A DNA stretch of 64,000 nt from Isoetes taiwanensis (GCA_021234155.1 JAJEKV010000010.1:5926871-5990870), one strand, 5' to 3'; positions 1-12,074 are shown, numbered from the stretch's first letter. Numbers and translations are program-made. The notes: generated by a model from the letters alone, not told the origin.

Positions 1-2760
1 GCGTTTTCTAGTGTATTACGCCGAAAATATTTTATTTTCTTGCCGGAAAATTGCCAGAAAATTTTCAGGATGACAAGAATTTAACCCAAGTGGGTGGATT
101 TTTAGGGGAGAAACTCCCTTATTTTCAGACCATGCATTGTGCAAGTCGAATGCAAAAAGAGGCAGGCTATTTTTAACACATGAAAGGCAAAGTATGGGTG
201 ACTTGCATGCAAGGGTATCTAAAGTTATCACAATTTTTCTTGTAGTATTCAAGTTGAATAAATGTATTCGATGAGTCCAAAAAAAGGTTTATTTCTTTCT
301 TGTGTAGTTCTTTATCAATTTGTATTTTTGACCTAACCCTAAACTAAACGACGGCCATTCCTCTATCCTCTGCGCATATTTTTCTGCTATTATATGGCGA
401 ATGTTGAGGAGCAGATGACTCCGGCGTAGCAGCACATGGCTCTATTGGTATGTTTGGATAAGCAACATTCAATCCCTCTGGATCTCTCCACATTCACCTT
501 AGTGTCGGACTAAACGTGTTTGCAGAAATGTGCATCTGATTCTGGGCTCTCCAGATATTGAGATAAAGTTGCAAGATGGATGAAGTTTGTTTTTCTCTTC
601 TTTGTCATGCAGATCGCCATCCTAGAAGCATCAGGAGTTTTAGGTTGTCAAAATCAATTTTGTGCCCCAACTTAAAGTTTTGCCCTGTCTTTTCTTCTAT
701 TTTCCTCATGAACTCGGCCCTTCTGTGTTAGAGTTGAATACAAAAGCATGTAATTAGATATCTAAGAATAGCTCAAGACCACCGGCTTTGCCCAAAACCC
801 TTGTCGTTTTTTCTTAAAGTCTAGTTTTTTCTCTCTTCCACTGCTATTTTTTCAGCTCTATTGGGCGATTCAGAGCATGCATCATGCATTGCCTTTTTGA
901 GCAGCTCCATGATTTGTGAGTTCTTCTTACAGTTTCATCAGGGACTTGTTATATTTGCGGGGAATATGCACATGGCCAGTACCAGCGGGATGTGTTTCTA
1001 GACTATACTGCTGCAAATCTGAGGTTGTTTTTCTTACACGTTTCTAGGACGTTTTTCTTTTGTTATATTGTATCTTATATTCGTGACTTTATACTTTATT
1101 TCTAGTTAAGTTAGATGATTGTGTTGATGAAAGATTGCTATGGTCACGAGGGTCTTTAGTAGATGCTTATATGCTATAAGGATGCTTTGCTACAAGATTA
1201 GGGAGAGTGCAAACTATGCATTGACCTCTTTTACTGGTCTAGTCACTCTTACAACCTCTGTTCATTTTAAGCTAGGTTCTTCTCCTTTGACATTTTATCT
1301 GCTATTAGGCGTCATTCTCATCAGATCTGCCTTTAAAAGGGTTCCTGGCAACTAACGATTAGGGCATTACACACTGTTGGGGTATTTCTACAAAGATAAT
1401 GTGATTGATCTTGCTAGAAATCTAGTTTATATTCACCAACAACATTGTAACAAGACATTGGGCTTGAGACTTTTTATTGCCAGTAACCGCATCATTTTCT
1501 CATGTTCAAACTTACCTTCTACTTTCTGCTTTCAGAAGTCCTGGATGAGCGAATTTATGTCTCGTCGGATAGGTCAGTTTTAATTTTGGAGCATTATCTT
1601 AGCTTCAGGTAGTCCTTTGTTGATAGTATCAAAGAAAGGGTTTTTCACCTTTACTTTAAGGGTAGTATTCAAAGTTATATTGGCCAATGACCAGAGTTGT
1701 CAAAAGAGCTCCCTTTTCTGGTAACTCTTCCTTCACAGATTTTTATTTGCAATTAATAAAACTGCCTATCTTGCTTAACAACATTCTAGAATAGAACTGC
1801 CCATTTTTCTTAACAAAATTCTAGAAGCATTTCTTAGCTATTAGACCAGGGTATGATCATCTGTCTAATTTACTTTCCTGGTTTAATTAGCAAAGTGAAT
1901 ATTGTAAAAGCACATAAATTCATTGCCACAAAGCAAACTTAAATGGTTTGGTTTCTTGCGGAACCGACCACTAGAAAGGATTTGCAAGATGAAATTGTAA
2001 TTTCCTAGCCTTAGAGAGGCAAAGTGATGAGCTTAATTATGCTCTTATTTCCAATTCTTTGAAACCTTTGCAATTTTTACTAGCAGCTGCCTAATTATGT
2101 TTAATAGTTGTTTGCGGGAACAATGGAAATACTAGGGTTCAAATCCCTTGGTGCATTAAACTTCAGAAACTCGATCATCAACGTTTTGATAAATGCAGGC
2201 ATCACCATGAACCAATCATTAAAGTTTTAACGGATAAAACTTGCATCGCTCTTTGACAAAACTTATATCAATTTTCTTGCTAAACTTGCATATATATCGT
2301 GACTTCTCACTTCAAAAGAACAATGGGATGTTCAACGAACCTTTCTTAATTTGTTGTAGAAACCATTAACGATTTTAGATGACAAAACACTAATTATGTA
2401 ATGGAGAAACGCATAATAGTTAGTTATTCATAGTGGCAATGATCTTGAAGTTTAATTCAATTTACTAATATTCTAAAGCATTATTTCTTTGTTACTATCA
2501 TGATGGCAAACTATTCACATTTAGTCATAATAAAGCAATAAATTTTGTTGTATAGAAGGACATTGATTCCTCTGAAAAAATATAGACAACCTCGTATGTA
2601 AACCACTTTAGATTGGACAAACAATTAAAGCCAAATCCATAGTGGTTTATCGTCTATAACATTAACTATTCCACATACTTAAAATGCATAAGAAAGCGCT
2701 ATCATAAACCAAACAAACAAACTATCATAAAGAACCATGAAAGTGAACTATGATAACAAA
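1..2760. other. Intergenic AT-rich DNA, no gene recognised
   Basis: Only short chance ORFs (71 codons or fewer) occur here, with no recognisable motif and no convincing exon series. A box-B-like GGGTTCAAATCCC lies at 2135-2147 on the plus strand, but no matching box A or acceptor stem surrounds it, so I do not call a tRNA. Confidence 0.6.
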
Positions 2761-2949
2761 CTTAGGCTCAGGCTAAACCACACCCCACACTTCATCACTA
2801 CGGCCCCTTATCTGGTGCTTCACTAACGCCATAGATTCTACAGCTCGGTGGGATCTTGTGCACAGGCCGCAACTAATGGGATTTATAGGGCGCTAACTAG
2901 AAACATACTATGATATATGAGCTCAGAGGTCTCTACCCCGCCGTAATTC

Positions 2950-3491
2950 CCCCATTTCTAGAGTAATACTATGCAAAGAACCATCAATCCATCATTTCAG
3001 AGCAAGTATAGAATCAGAAAGAAGAACATCTTACCTTTCAAACAAGGGTTAGTCTCTATTGTTAAATCACAGAGAAAAACAGGAACCATCACACACGGAG
3101 ATGCCTTAGAGGCGCTATCCTACAAATCACACTTAATCCTACGGACTAACCGTTAAAGCGACTCGAGCCGTTGTCTTGAGGATGATCCATCTCAGTTGCT
3201 ATAGGGTTTTGGGGAAGCGCCTGGCTGAAGAGCTCCTGGTCGATTCTGGTTCAAGGATTAACCTAGGATAGACTAAACTAGCAAAACCCTCCCTTGGCCA
3301 ATCGAATCATGCCACGTGACATTAATAATTAGCTAATATTCCATTAATTAGGTTAATGTTAATTTAGCATAGCTAAGTTAATCCATTTAGGTTAACCCAC
3401 TAGGTTAGCTATACCCTATGACGCTGTATGTGTACGGCGTGATGTGTCAGTGTGTTTATACTTATACCATATAAATACGTGGAACGTCACA
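2950..3491 (-). mobile_element. Probable LTR fragment of a chromovirus (minus strand)
   Basis: Read on the minus strand, a polypurine tract (AAAGGGGGGAGAA, 3492-3504) is followed at once by TGTGACGTTCC, the typical PPT-then-TG start of a 3' LTR. A TATA-like TATTTATATGG follows about 15 bases later. The far end of the LTR cannot be fixed because no partner LTR is present; 2950 is only a working limit. It fits the chromodomain remnant about 700 bases upstream on the same strand. Confidence 0.45.
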
Positions 3492-3592
3492 TTCTCCCCC
3501 CTTTGGAATAATGATGTCCTCAGCATTGGGGTTAGTTAGGAATAGCTAACATGTGTCCTAAGAATACACCAGTATGAAATACAGTAAATTAC

Positions 3593-3692
3593 ACATGATT
3601 AAGGTTTAAAGATCACAAAATTGTTTATGCAACAATGTGCTAACATGATTAAGGTTTAAAGATCACAAAATTGTTTATGCACCAATGCGCAT
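3593..3692. repeat. Two-copy tandem repeat, 50-bp period
   Basis: The stretch beginning CATGATTAAGGTTTAAAGAT recurs exactly 50 bases later with two or three differences. It lies in the untranslated 3' part of the broken chromovirus. Confidence 0.85.
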
Positions 3693-4188
3693 TTCACATC
3701 ATTATCACATGGAAAAATACAAGGACCGGAGTCCAATAACAGACATTATGAAACCATTAGCAAGTTGATAAAAGAAGACATGAAAATACAAACGCTTGGG
3801 CCATCAGCAACCCTCTATACATGCGCAGGTCACCTACCACTCACTGGCCTGCACATGTCAATACGTCAGTATTTACACATAATAATTAAGTTGTGGTTGA
3901 AGGGACCACCCCCTTCAATTAAAATAAAAGATTAAACTAACAGGGAAGCCTATCATGCCTAGGGTTCGCAATTCATAGCGGGATAAGGAATGGTCATGTT
4001 CCTATTATCGCCGAGATGAATGTGGCCTATCAACTACATGGTGTTCGGCAATCCGTGGTCATGCCCACATTGACAAGGCACCACGTCCTAGAGAGCACCA
4101 AGGTGGTCTCATCATCGGTAACTACTTTGATCTAAGATGCATCTATCCCTGCAGGCTACTGCATGATCCCTGCCGAATCAAGCCTTCA

Positions 4189-4440
4189 ATGCTTACCGCC
4201 AGAATCGGGGTTGATGACATCGTTAAGGGTGCGGCCTTGAGATTCCCGCATGAATTCCGGATAATACTTTTCAAGGTCTATCTTCATTACCCACGTAGCA
4301 TCCTCCACCGGTCAGTGTTTCCACTTGACCAAATATTGGAGCATTTGAGTCCTTCTGGTCTGCTTATAGGCCCGATCAAGAAGAGCTTCGGGTTCCCTGT
4401 CAAATAACTTCCTGAGTAACCAATTGCGTTGGCGGACTTG
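4189..4440 (-). pseudogene. Ty3/gypsy chromovirus integrase C-terminal chromodomain, broken
   Basis: The minus strand reads as the C-terminus of a chromovirus polyprotein: a basic linker, then a chromodomain with ..QMLQYLVKWKH, a stop, then PVEDATWV, then a hydrophobic/acidic tail. The Y-L-V-K-W-K and D-A-T-W-V blocks are the usual aromatic-cage and core positions of retroelement chromodomains. TGA replaces what is normally a codon after KWKH, and no integrase core is seen upstream, so this is a relic. The family binds modified histone tails to direct integration. Confidence 0.7.
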
Positions 4441-4689
4441 GTTCTCCTGGACTTGCGAGGTTGAACCAAAGTTTCTAGCTGCAAGTATTAATCACACATG
4501 CTTATCATTCAAAGTTATTTGTTATTATGATACTCCTATGTTGATTTATTTCAAACATAAAAAAATAAAGAAAAACAGGGTTGATAAGATTGCAATATTA
4601 TTTCTATTTATCACACCATAGTTATATAATTTTAATTCCAAAGTGAAATAATACAGTTGACGATTATATATTTAACTCATCACAATAGC

Positions 4690-5277
4690 TTGGAAGGTCT
4701 AATCTCGCGATCGACGCTTGGACTTGAAGAACTGCTTGATATTCTTTAGCCTGAGGCTCTTGCCGATGTTTCAGAGATGTTTCGTAAAGATCCTTTCTCC
4801 CGCGCCAGCTGAGGTGTTGGGAGCTCTGGTGCCGTGGCTGCTACTATCCTTAGGGGTGCGTCGCGTAGATGCCCTCGTACAAAATCCAGACTGTATAGTG
4901 CCAGTGACCTCTTGAAAGGAATAACATGATCTATATCCTCCCTTATCGTGGCATACTTGCCAAAATCCGATAGTGCTCAGAGGAGGGCGACAACTTCTTT
5001 CCCCCCTTGGACTGAACTCCTTGTGAAGCACTATCATTTTCCCTTGGCTTAGAGGTGGTAGGTAATATCGAAGGGCTTTCCCCCTTTAGGGTCCTGCCTT
5101 TTCCTTTCCTGTTCATGTTCCTTTCCTTCCTGCTGAGCTGCCATAGACATCCAATGCTAAAAGGTCGTCATGATCTCTCTTCATCGTGACGCTGCTTTCA
5201 AAGTTGACGTGGGTTTTTTTCCCTTGCACTACTCGATCTGATAGGCCAGCTCGTGCTTGGCCCTCTGCCTGCCTTGT
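4690..5277 (-). other. Left half of a minus-strand reading frame split by the gypsy element
   Basis: At 5113-5277 the minus strand is open (about 55 codons, rich in R, Q and D). Rejoining it in mind across the CTTGT target site to the right flank at 25183 keeps the same frame open up to a TAG at 25221. The sequence is not recognised; it may be part of an older retroelement or gene. The GC-richer stretch 4770-5040 also has an unrecognised open frame. Confidence 0.35.
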
Positions 5278-7652
5278 TGTTGCCCTGCTATGACATGGCA
5301 AGCTGCCATCAAATCTTATTCATATTGCAGAAAAAGAAGATACTATGTTGAAGAACCAAGTGAAGACATTGAACTAGAATCAAGGTCACACATTGAGAGG
5401 ATCTAAGCATCTAGAAGTTTGGAAGACCCCTATGAAGTTTGCAAGCTATGAAAATGGTATTTTTCTCCTTCATATTGTCATTTCTACTCTATTCCTTCAC
5501 ATTGACCTACCATTACCCTTATTTTGTTTTTTACATCTCCACACCCTATACCATTATTTATCTCACACATAGCCTCTTGTTCCATAGTTGACCTACCACT
5601 ACCCAAGGCACAATTTCCAAGAAAGTTGTTACACCAAAGAGATTGCCTAGCATCAAGTTTTATGTCACTATTCTTCATCATACCATTCCATTATCATGCA
5701 CTTCACACCAAGTAGCTAAAGCTAAAAAAGCATTTTTTGCTAGTCAAAATAAAAAAAAAAAGAGAAGGAAAAGCTAAGCACGAATTTGCCTAGTCACCAC
5801 TTCTAGGTGACATGGCATGATGGCTAGGCACACATGTCATCACACATAAAGCTACTTTGGTCCACTCATTATTTGCTACTTCCATATGTCATCTACCAAG
5901 TTGCCACCTAAGCAACAAGTGTCCACATCATCACATCACTCCACATCATTACATCACTCAACATCATTACATCATTCTACATCATCACATCACTTCACAT
6001 CATCAAATGATGACTAGGCAAGTTTTGACCAAACCCAAAAAGTTGGTCAACCATAAGATCGAAATGCTTGGAAAATGAGCCTATTAGCCTTGTTCTTCCT
6101 CCTTGCCACCTCATTCTAACCTATTGCCATCTCACCTCAAGCTCCACTACACCCAAAAAACCAATGTGCCCTATTCCTCAAGATGAAGCCTTCATGTCAT
6201 AAAGCACAAAAAAATATGCCCTTTTGACCTTTGAAAATCCAAAAAAGACCTTGTTTTGACCTAGATATTGAAGATATTGGGAATTGTGTCAAAATAAAAA
6301 TGATAAAAAGGGGGGGGTCCTATCTACCCTAATCTAGCCTATCTGACGTGTCCCACACATCACTAGCCACTTCATCTTCAGCTGCAGACATGGCGGTGGG
6401 GCACGTGGACCAGAACACGGGCTGGCTATCCACTCCACACGGCACGTAGATTTAGAAATGCCAGCAAGACTATTCCTTATATACCTGTGTCACTTTTTCG
6501 AGTCAAGCCTGTGGGATAAATGATCTCTTGAAAATTTCCGAAACCTAAAATCTAGCTTGCCAAGAACCTGTTTTCTGTTCGATCGAACTGATCAATCATT
6601 GCATTGGCTGACCATTTCTGTCCTGTTACACCCAAAGAAATACCTAAACCGACCAGAAACATGGCCAAGACTCCGAATTTGCCAAGATCCGGCCGGAAAC
6701 AGAGATTTTTAAAAGGGGGTTTGTTCAACTGTAAAAGTGTGGGCTTTTGCGCGATTCGAAGACGAAGAGTGAAGTCGGAATTGATGCTGAGAGATCCTCC
6801 TGCCTTAAGAAATCAATCCTGAGGCATATTATGATCGATTTGTATCCAAAATTTGTGTGTCCTTAGAGGTATCTTGTTAATTGATCATCTTGATCACTAA
6901 CATGATATCAAATGTGGTGACCTTGTTCTCAGTTGAATGAAAATCTGACCTTGGTAAATATTGTCTGTTACTTTTGCATCTGAATAAAAAAAAAAAAGGA
7001 AAAGACTATATCAATCATTTAATCCGCATCTAGTTTGCATCTAAGGTTCCAATAGCATTTAGTACAATCACTTGGAATGAAAAAAGTTAAAAAGGTGAAA
7101 GAAGAAGGGGAGAAAGATCAAATCATTCCATGCATCAAGGTCTGTCACAGCTCTTCATAGAGATATTATGCTCAGACATGGTTTTCAGATTACACATTCG
7201 ACTCTTTGACCTTGAAAATAGCATGCACTTGTTTATGTGGGTCCTCGCTCACCGCCGTAATTTAGCTGAATTAAAATTTCATCATCATTTACATTTGGCA
7301 AAATTTAGTGCACTGTCCAGTCCATTGACTAGATTCTGACCGAGTCAAGAACCAATATTGCTCACCAACTGTGGAGATTTTTAGCATAGACTTTCTACAG
7401 CACCTCTCACACATACCATTGCACCATGCCTTGCTAATTTTGGCTTAAAATATCAAGTGCATTGGTTTCTGTGCCTATTTGAACAAGACTAGCTTTTTTA
7501 GTCTTAGGGAAATCAGTGAAATCTTGTTTCCTGCATGCTTGAATATAGATATTTCAGCACAGAGTGATCACCTCAAGTGATCTGGAGGTCCTAGACCAAG
7601 ATTATTACTTCTTGACCTGAGGTTGGTGGTCTAGCCAGGTTTGCCATCAACA
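5278..7652 (+). repeat. Left LTR of the gypsy element
   Basis: This is a 2.4-kb LTR nearly identical to 22792-25182, with scattered substitutions and small indels (for example around 6390-6460). It contains a TATA-like CTTATATACC near 6477 as likely promoter and a minisatellite of ACATCATYACATCACT-like units at about 5920-6010. Short ORFs inside both LTRs appear in identical pairs and are not genes. Confidence 0.95.
5920..6010. repeat. Minisatellite inside the gypsy LTR
   Basis: About six tandem units of 14-16 bases based on ACATCAT(C/T)ACATCA. The same array is present in the right LTR at about 23455-23545, so it predates integration. Confidence 0.85.
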
Positions 7653-7655
7653 TTT

Positions 7656-7668
7656 TGGAGGTCCTACC
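7656..7668 (+). other. Primer-binding site of the gypsy element
   Basis: TGGAGGTCCTACC begins 3 bases after the left LTR. Its complement, GGTAGGACCTCCA, looks like the CCA-ended 3' terminus of plant tRNA-Gln as I remember it. Reverse transcription would be primed here. Confidence 0.6.
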
Positions 7669-7700
7669 GAGATTTCCACCTGGTTTTCGAAGAACTCATG

Positions 7701-8930
7701 GCTCCTAGAGGAAGAAATGAACAACAAGAAGCCCCAGAATCATTGGAACCACAAGGAGTACCTGTTGCAACTATGGTGCAGCCAAATTGTGCAGTCCCAC
7801 AGTATTTTGAGCAAAGTTTACCCATTACTCCACCCATATTTGAACCAACTATGAATGCTAACCATTTTTTGAAAGTGTTTGATGAATATTATAGAGATTA
7901 TGGTTGTAAAAAGGGCTGCAGATTCTCTGAGTTTAAGAGATGCATGAAATCTGATGAGGCATATGCTTGGTGTGAGCATGTGACCACAGTTATGGGTACT
8001 GACACATATGAGAGTCTTGTGCAGCAATTTTTGGCTAGGTTTGGCAAACTTTCTGCCCCTCAAGAGTTAGCAAACGAGCTACAAACTTTTTGCATAAGGG
8101 CAGGTGAAAGTATCAATCACTATGTGGAGAGGTTTAGTGCATACTTGAGAAAATGCCAAAAGAGTCAGGTACCTACTCCCACACTCTATTTCGTGGCTGC
8201 TTTCATTAAAGGACTGTCACCAAGGCCTAAGGTGCACAGAAAGATCCTAAAAATTCAAAATCAGGAAGGTTTTGAGACCATACAAAAGGCGTTTGAGAAG
8301 GCAACTAAAATCTCCAATGATATGTCTTTTCTACCTGATAATCATGTGAATCATTGTGCTGACCCTTTTTATCCAGATTATGAGCAGGAGTATGAGCATG
8401 TACCTGTGTATGCAGTGCAAAAAGAAAGAAGAAAATCCAAAGATGAAGAAGCTGCACCAAAAATCAGTGAATCCAAGAATGAGATGGCCAAAATGTCTGA
8501 GACTATTGCAGAGCTAACCAAACAACTTTTGGAGTTGAAGAACAGCAAAAAAACTTATCCTCCTTGTGCACATTGTTTCAAAGATACTCATCCTTCCGAT
8601 ATTTGCTATTACAGGGCATGCTTAAAATGTGGAAAGAAAGGTCATTTTGGAAAAATCTGCCCTGTGTGCAATTTCTGCAAGGAGATAGGTCATCTTGAGG
8701 ACAAATGCTTTGTTAAAGAGTACTTTGACAAGCAGGACAAAGGCAAGAAATTGGAAGGAACATCTGCCATTAGGTTTGTAGAGGAATATATGGAGCAGGA
8801 AGAGATCATGGTGGTACAAACAAGAAAAATGGTGGAAAATGGAACACCTGCAGATAAAGGTATGAGCAAGAACATTCCATCCAAGCGAGAGAAGTTCGGT
8901 GATAGCTCCACCTCCTTTAGAAAAGTTTAA
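7701..8930 (+). CDS. Gypsy Gag polyprotein
   Basis: Open frame of about 410 codons; I choose the ATG at 7701 (MAPRGR) because the upstream in-frame ATG overlaps the LTR and primer-binding site. The retrotransposon gag capsid region lies in the first half (F-E-P-T-M..HFLKVFDEYY, then a QQFLARFGKL segment and Y-V-E-R-F..LRK). After a charged linker come three CX2CX4HX4C zinc knuckles (CAHCFKDTHPSDIC, CLKCGKKGHFGKIC, CNFCKEIGHLEDKC). It would coat genomic RNA. The frame appears intact to the stop at 8930, while the following pol is in another frame. Confidence 0.85.
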   Translation, partial: APRGRNEQQEAPESLEPQGVPVATMVQPNCAVPQYFEQSLPITPPIFEPTMNANHFLKVFDEYYRDYGCKKGCRFSEFKRCMKSDEAYAWCEHVTTVMGTDTYESLVQQFLARFGKLSAPQELANELQTFCIRAGESINHYVERFSAYLRKCQKSQVPTPTLYFVAAFIKGLSPRPKVHRKILKIQNQEGFETIQKAFEKATKISNDMSFLPDNHVNHCADPFYPDYEQEYEHVPVYAVQKERRKSKDEEAAPKISESKNEMAKMSETIAELTKQLLELKNSKKTYPPCAHCFKDTHPSDICYYRACLKCGKKGHFGKICPVCNFCKEIGHLEDKCFVKEYFDKQDKGKKLEGTSAIRFVEEYMEQEEIMVVQTRKMVENGTPADKGMSKNIPSKREKFGDSSTSFRKV

Positions 8931-9149
8931 TAAAAAGGATAAAGAGTTAGATGAGCTAGATATGATCCTAAAGAGTTCTAAAGTAAGCATAGATCTCCTC
9001 ACGCTTCTCAGAATTGCACCTAGCTATAGAGAGAAAATATTGAGGTCTGATAATGTTGAACAAATTTCATTTGCTGATGTACATGAGATGAGAGAAGGTC
9101 ATATTAACTCAAGAAGAAAAAGATCCGTGTGCCTTCACTTGCTCAGCTA

Positions 9150-9600
9150 GTTTAGGTAACTTGCATTTATCTAGAGTCTTGCTAGATGGAGGCTCTCCAC
9201 TAAATGTCATGCCCCAAAGATATAATGAAGAAATGTGGTCTTCTTTGTTACTCAACCATCACCTGTCATATTAAGGTCATTCTCCAATGCCAAAATAAAA
9301 CCTATAGGACTAGTAACAAAGGTGCCAATAGAAATTGAAGGTATAATTGTTGAGGCCAGTTTCATAGTTGTGGCTTTTGAAGATAATTGTGATGTGACTG
9401 ACATATATGACTTGTTGTTGGGAAGGAGATGGTTGTCCACTGTAGATGCTAGACCTGTCTGGTCCAAAGGGCAGTGTACCATTTCAAATGGAGCAAGAAC
9501 TGTAACCCTATACAACAAAACAGGTGATGCTAATCTGTACAACTTTATAGAGCAAGACATGTTGATTGAAGATGAGCCAGGTGTGTTAAAAATGCCTGTT
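9150..9600 (+). pseudogene. Gypsy aspartic protease, frameshifted
   Basis: The active-site region LLDGGSPLNVMP is readable near 9178-9215 in one frame, but the protease C-terminal part (..YDLLLGRRWL) continues from 9235 in another. A frameshift therefore splits the domain. DGG in place of DSG/DTG is common in plant gypsy proteases. It would mature Gag and Pol. Confidence 0.75.
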
Positions 9601-9629
9601 TCTGTTTACAAACCAATAGAAATCATACC

Positions 9630-10071
9630 TACCTGTTTAGGTGACCTTGGCATGGAAGCAATTCTCAATAAAGGTGTGTTGTGGTTTGATGGTGGAATTT
9701 CAATCAAATTGAATATAGCATCTTCTGCGGCTGTGATCAGAAACTGTGCCAATAAACTCTTATCCAAAGTTGGTAGAGTGCATGAAGGAATCACTTCAAA
9801 TATGGCTGAATATAAGGCACTCATAGCTGGCTTAGAAGAATCTTTGGCCTTAGGTTTGACTAACATATCTATCTTTGGTGATTCTCAATTGATATGCAGA
9901 CAGGTCACTGGAGAATACCAGACCAAAAACCAAGACATGTCAGAGCTCAAAGAAAGGGTACTGCAACTTCTAAGCAAATTCAAGGCTTGGGAGATCAAGC
10001 ACATACCTAGGGAGGAGAATTGTGAAGCAGATGCACTTTGCAGAACCGTGCTCCTTGACTATTTTGGCTGA
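9630..10071 (+). CDS. Additional (archaeal/plant-type) RNase H between protease and RT
   Basis: The C-terminal half of the 9235-10071 frame is an RVT_3-type RNase H. The four acidic positions are readable in order: WFDGG, NMAEYKALIAGL, IFGDSQL and NCEADALCR. This domain degrades RNA in RNA-DNA hybrids. It is known as a secondary acquisition in some LTR retrotransposons, notably Tat elements where it lies after RT. Here it lies before RT, directly after protease. A stop at 10071 separates it from RT; a further in-frame break lies at about 10146. Confidence 0.8.
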
Positions 10072-10297
10072 GGGTGCTATAAATGAAGATGAATTGAACA
10101 AGGAAGATGCAACACAACTTTATCCTATTCTGGTGATAGATGCATAGCAGGAGAAAGAGGTAAAAGAGTTAACCATCAACAAAAATGGACAGGTAAGAAC
10201 ACTTTTCCTTGGAGATCTTTTTGATAGCAAAGATGAGGCTTCCTTAAAAGTTTTCTTTGAGAGCTAGAAAGATGTATTTGCCTGGGATTATACAGAA

Positions 10298-11479
10298 TTG
10301 GTAGGAATGAGGACTGATATCTGTGAATTTGAAATAAAGATAAAAGAAAATGCTAAACCTGTAATGCAAAAACTCAGAAGAATAAATGCATCACTGCTTA
10401 CCCTGATCAGAGAGGAATTGTTGAAGATGAAAGAAGCTGAGGTTATTAAAGAGATAACAAACCCTGACTGGCTGTCTTGCATTGTTCCTGTAGAAAAAAA
10501 GAATAAGAGCATTAGGATTTGCATAGATTACAGGGATCTAAACAAGGCCACTATTAAAGATTGTTATCCATTACCATTTCTAGAAGAAGTGTTGCATGCA
10601 ACTGCAGGGAAAGAAATATATTCTTTTTTAGATGGATTTTCAGGTTTCAATCAAATCAAGATAAAAGAGATAGATCAAGCTAAGACCTCTTTCATAACCC
10701 CTTGGGGCACTTTTGCCATGATGAAAATGCCATTTGGCTTAATGAATGCATCTGCCACCTTTCAAAGAGCAATGGACAAAATATTCCAAAGCATGCCAAT
10801 GTCAAACTTTAGGGTTTTTTTGGATGATCTATGCCTGGGAACTTCTCTAACCAAACATATGGAGTTGCTGACAATGACAATGGAGTTGTGCAGGAATGGT
10901 GGAGTGTGTTTGAATCCAAAGAAGTGTGTATTTCTCTGTTCTAAAGGTGAATTGCTAGGTCATGAGGTATCTACTCAAGGGATCAAAGTATCTGAAGGAA
11001 AAATGGAGGCTTTGAAGAAATTAGCTCCACCTAAAACCCTAAAACAGGTGAAGAGTTTCATGGGCTTGACAAGTTTTTTGAGAATGTATGTGCCTAACTT
11101 TTCACACATCATAAGTCCTTTGGCAGCTCTGACACGTGTTGGCAAGTATAATAAGGGTGAGAGCAAATTTATTGCAATAGAATGGACAGATGAATGCCAA
11201 GCTGCATTTGACCTGTTGATAACTTCCATATGCCAATCAGAGATTCTGAAACCACCAGACCTTGCTCAACCATTCCAGGCATATATCAGTGTCACTAGCA
11301 AAGCTGTAGGCATAGCACTCATGCAGAAACATGGGATAATATCTTTTGCCAGCAAAATTTGGTCTGATGCTGAGAACAGATACCCTAGAATGGAAAAAAG
11401 TGCAGCTGGAATAATGTTTTTTCTGCAAAGGCTTGGTCATATAGTTCAACACAATGAGGTGAAAGTAATGATATATTAA
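10298..11479 (+). CDS. Gypsy reverse transcriptase with degenerate RNase H
   Basis: RT blocks in order: RICIDYRDLNKA, FLDGFSGFNQIKI, MPFGLMNASATFQRAM, the catalytic FLDD (YxDD box variant), LLGHEVSTQGI and the thumb SFMGLTSFLRMYVPNFS. From about residue 285 the usual gypsy RNase H follows, but the position of the first catalytic Asp (normally xxDAS) reads AYISVTSKAVGIAL, so the aspartate is missing. The frame starts upstream of the first ATG, being part of a polyprotein, and ends at TAA 11477-11479. The reading continues in frame to the nested element at 11610. Confidence 0.88.
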   Translation: MVGMRTDICEFEIKIKENAKPVMQKLRRINASLLTLIREELLKMKEAEVIKEITNPDWLSCIVPVEKKNKSIRICIDYRDLNKATIKDCYPLPFLEEVLHATAGKEIYSFLDGFSGFNQIKIKEIDQAKTSFITPWGTFAMMKMPFGLMNASATFQRAMDKIFQSMPMSNFRVFLDDLCLGTSLTKHMELLTMTMELCRNGGVCLNPKKCVFLCSKGELLGHEVSTQGIKVSEGKMEALKKLAPPKTLKQVKSFMGLTSFLRMYVPNFSHIISPLAALTRVGKYNKGESKFIAIEWTDECQAAFDLLITSICQSEILKPPDLAQPFQAYISVTSKAVGIALMQKHGIISFASKIWSDAENRYPRMEKSAAGIMFFLQRLGHIVQHNEVKVMIY

Positions 11480-11610
11480 AACCCTATTCCCATGCTGTTC
11501 CAGAAAACTCAGAATAAGGCTAAATTATGTAGATGGGCATGCAAGATACAGGATTACAATTTAAAGGTTAGGACTGTCAAAACAATTAAGAGTCCTAAAC
11601 AGAGTTTAAA

Positions 11611-11627
11611 ATGAAACGCACTTATTT
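11611..11627 (+). repeat. Left terminal inverted repeat of element 1
   Basis: ATGAAACGCACTTATTT, matching the complement of 20341-20357 at 17/17 bases. Just inside, GAAGTGTGTTTGCAAG (11630-11645) has a direct-orientation relative GAAGTGCGCTTGCAG near the right end (20319-20333), a likely subterminal transposase site. Confidence 0.92.
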
Positions 11628-12058
11628 AAGAAGTGTGTTTGCAAGATTCCTTTATAAAAATTAAGAACTTGAAAAAAACACACAAAATAGGGAGCAAAAT
11701 AGATTGTTGAGCTATTAGCATTCGGGACACCCCCAAAAAAGCAACATTTTTAAAGCCTTTTCATTTTTAAAAGAGGGCAAAAAAAAATGCTTGTTTTTGA
11801 GGAGTGAGACATTAATTTTGATAACTCAGTAAATATTTATTGTTAAAAACAGAGGGAAATATAGTTTGTCTTTTTGCAAGCTTAATATAAGTACTAAGAA
11901 AGTCAGACATTGGAAAGATAAAGAGTGTGAAATCATAGAGCAAGAAAGAGTTATTTCAATCAAGCATTGTTGAAGAGACAAAGCTTTCAGTTTAAAAATC
12001 CTCATCAAAATAAATTATAATTATATAGTTTACAATGGTAGTAGTTGAGAACTCTGTC

Positions 12059-12074
12059 TGTATAAATTTATACG
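12059..12074. repeat. Isolated palindrome of the element 1 family
   Basis: TGTATAAATTTATACG, 14 central bases matching the GGTATAAATTTATACC consensus. It lies near the 3' end of the ParB-MTase gene. Confidence 0.85.

Noticed and set aside
4771-5037. 88-codon minus-strand ORF as a gene
   Set aside because: No recognisable domain or start context; possibly older retroelement sequence.
5484-6822. Small ORFs in the left gypsy LTR, duplicated at 23025-24355
   Set aside because: They occur in both LTRs, are untranslated retroelement sequence and show no motif.
8622-9002. Minus-strand ORF opposite the gypsy zinc knuckles
   Set aside because: Antisense shadow of gag.
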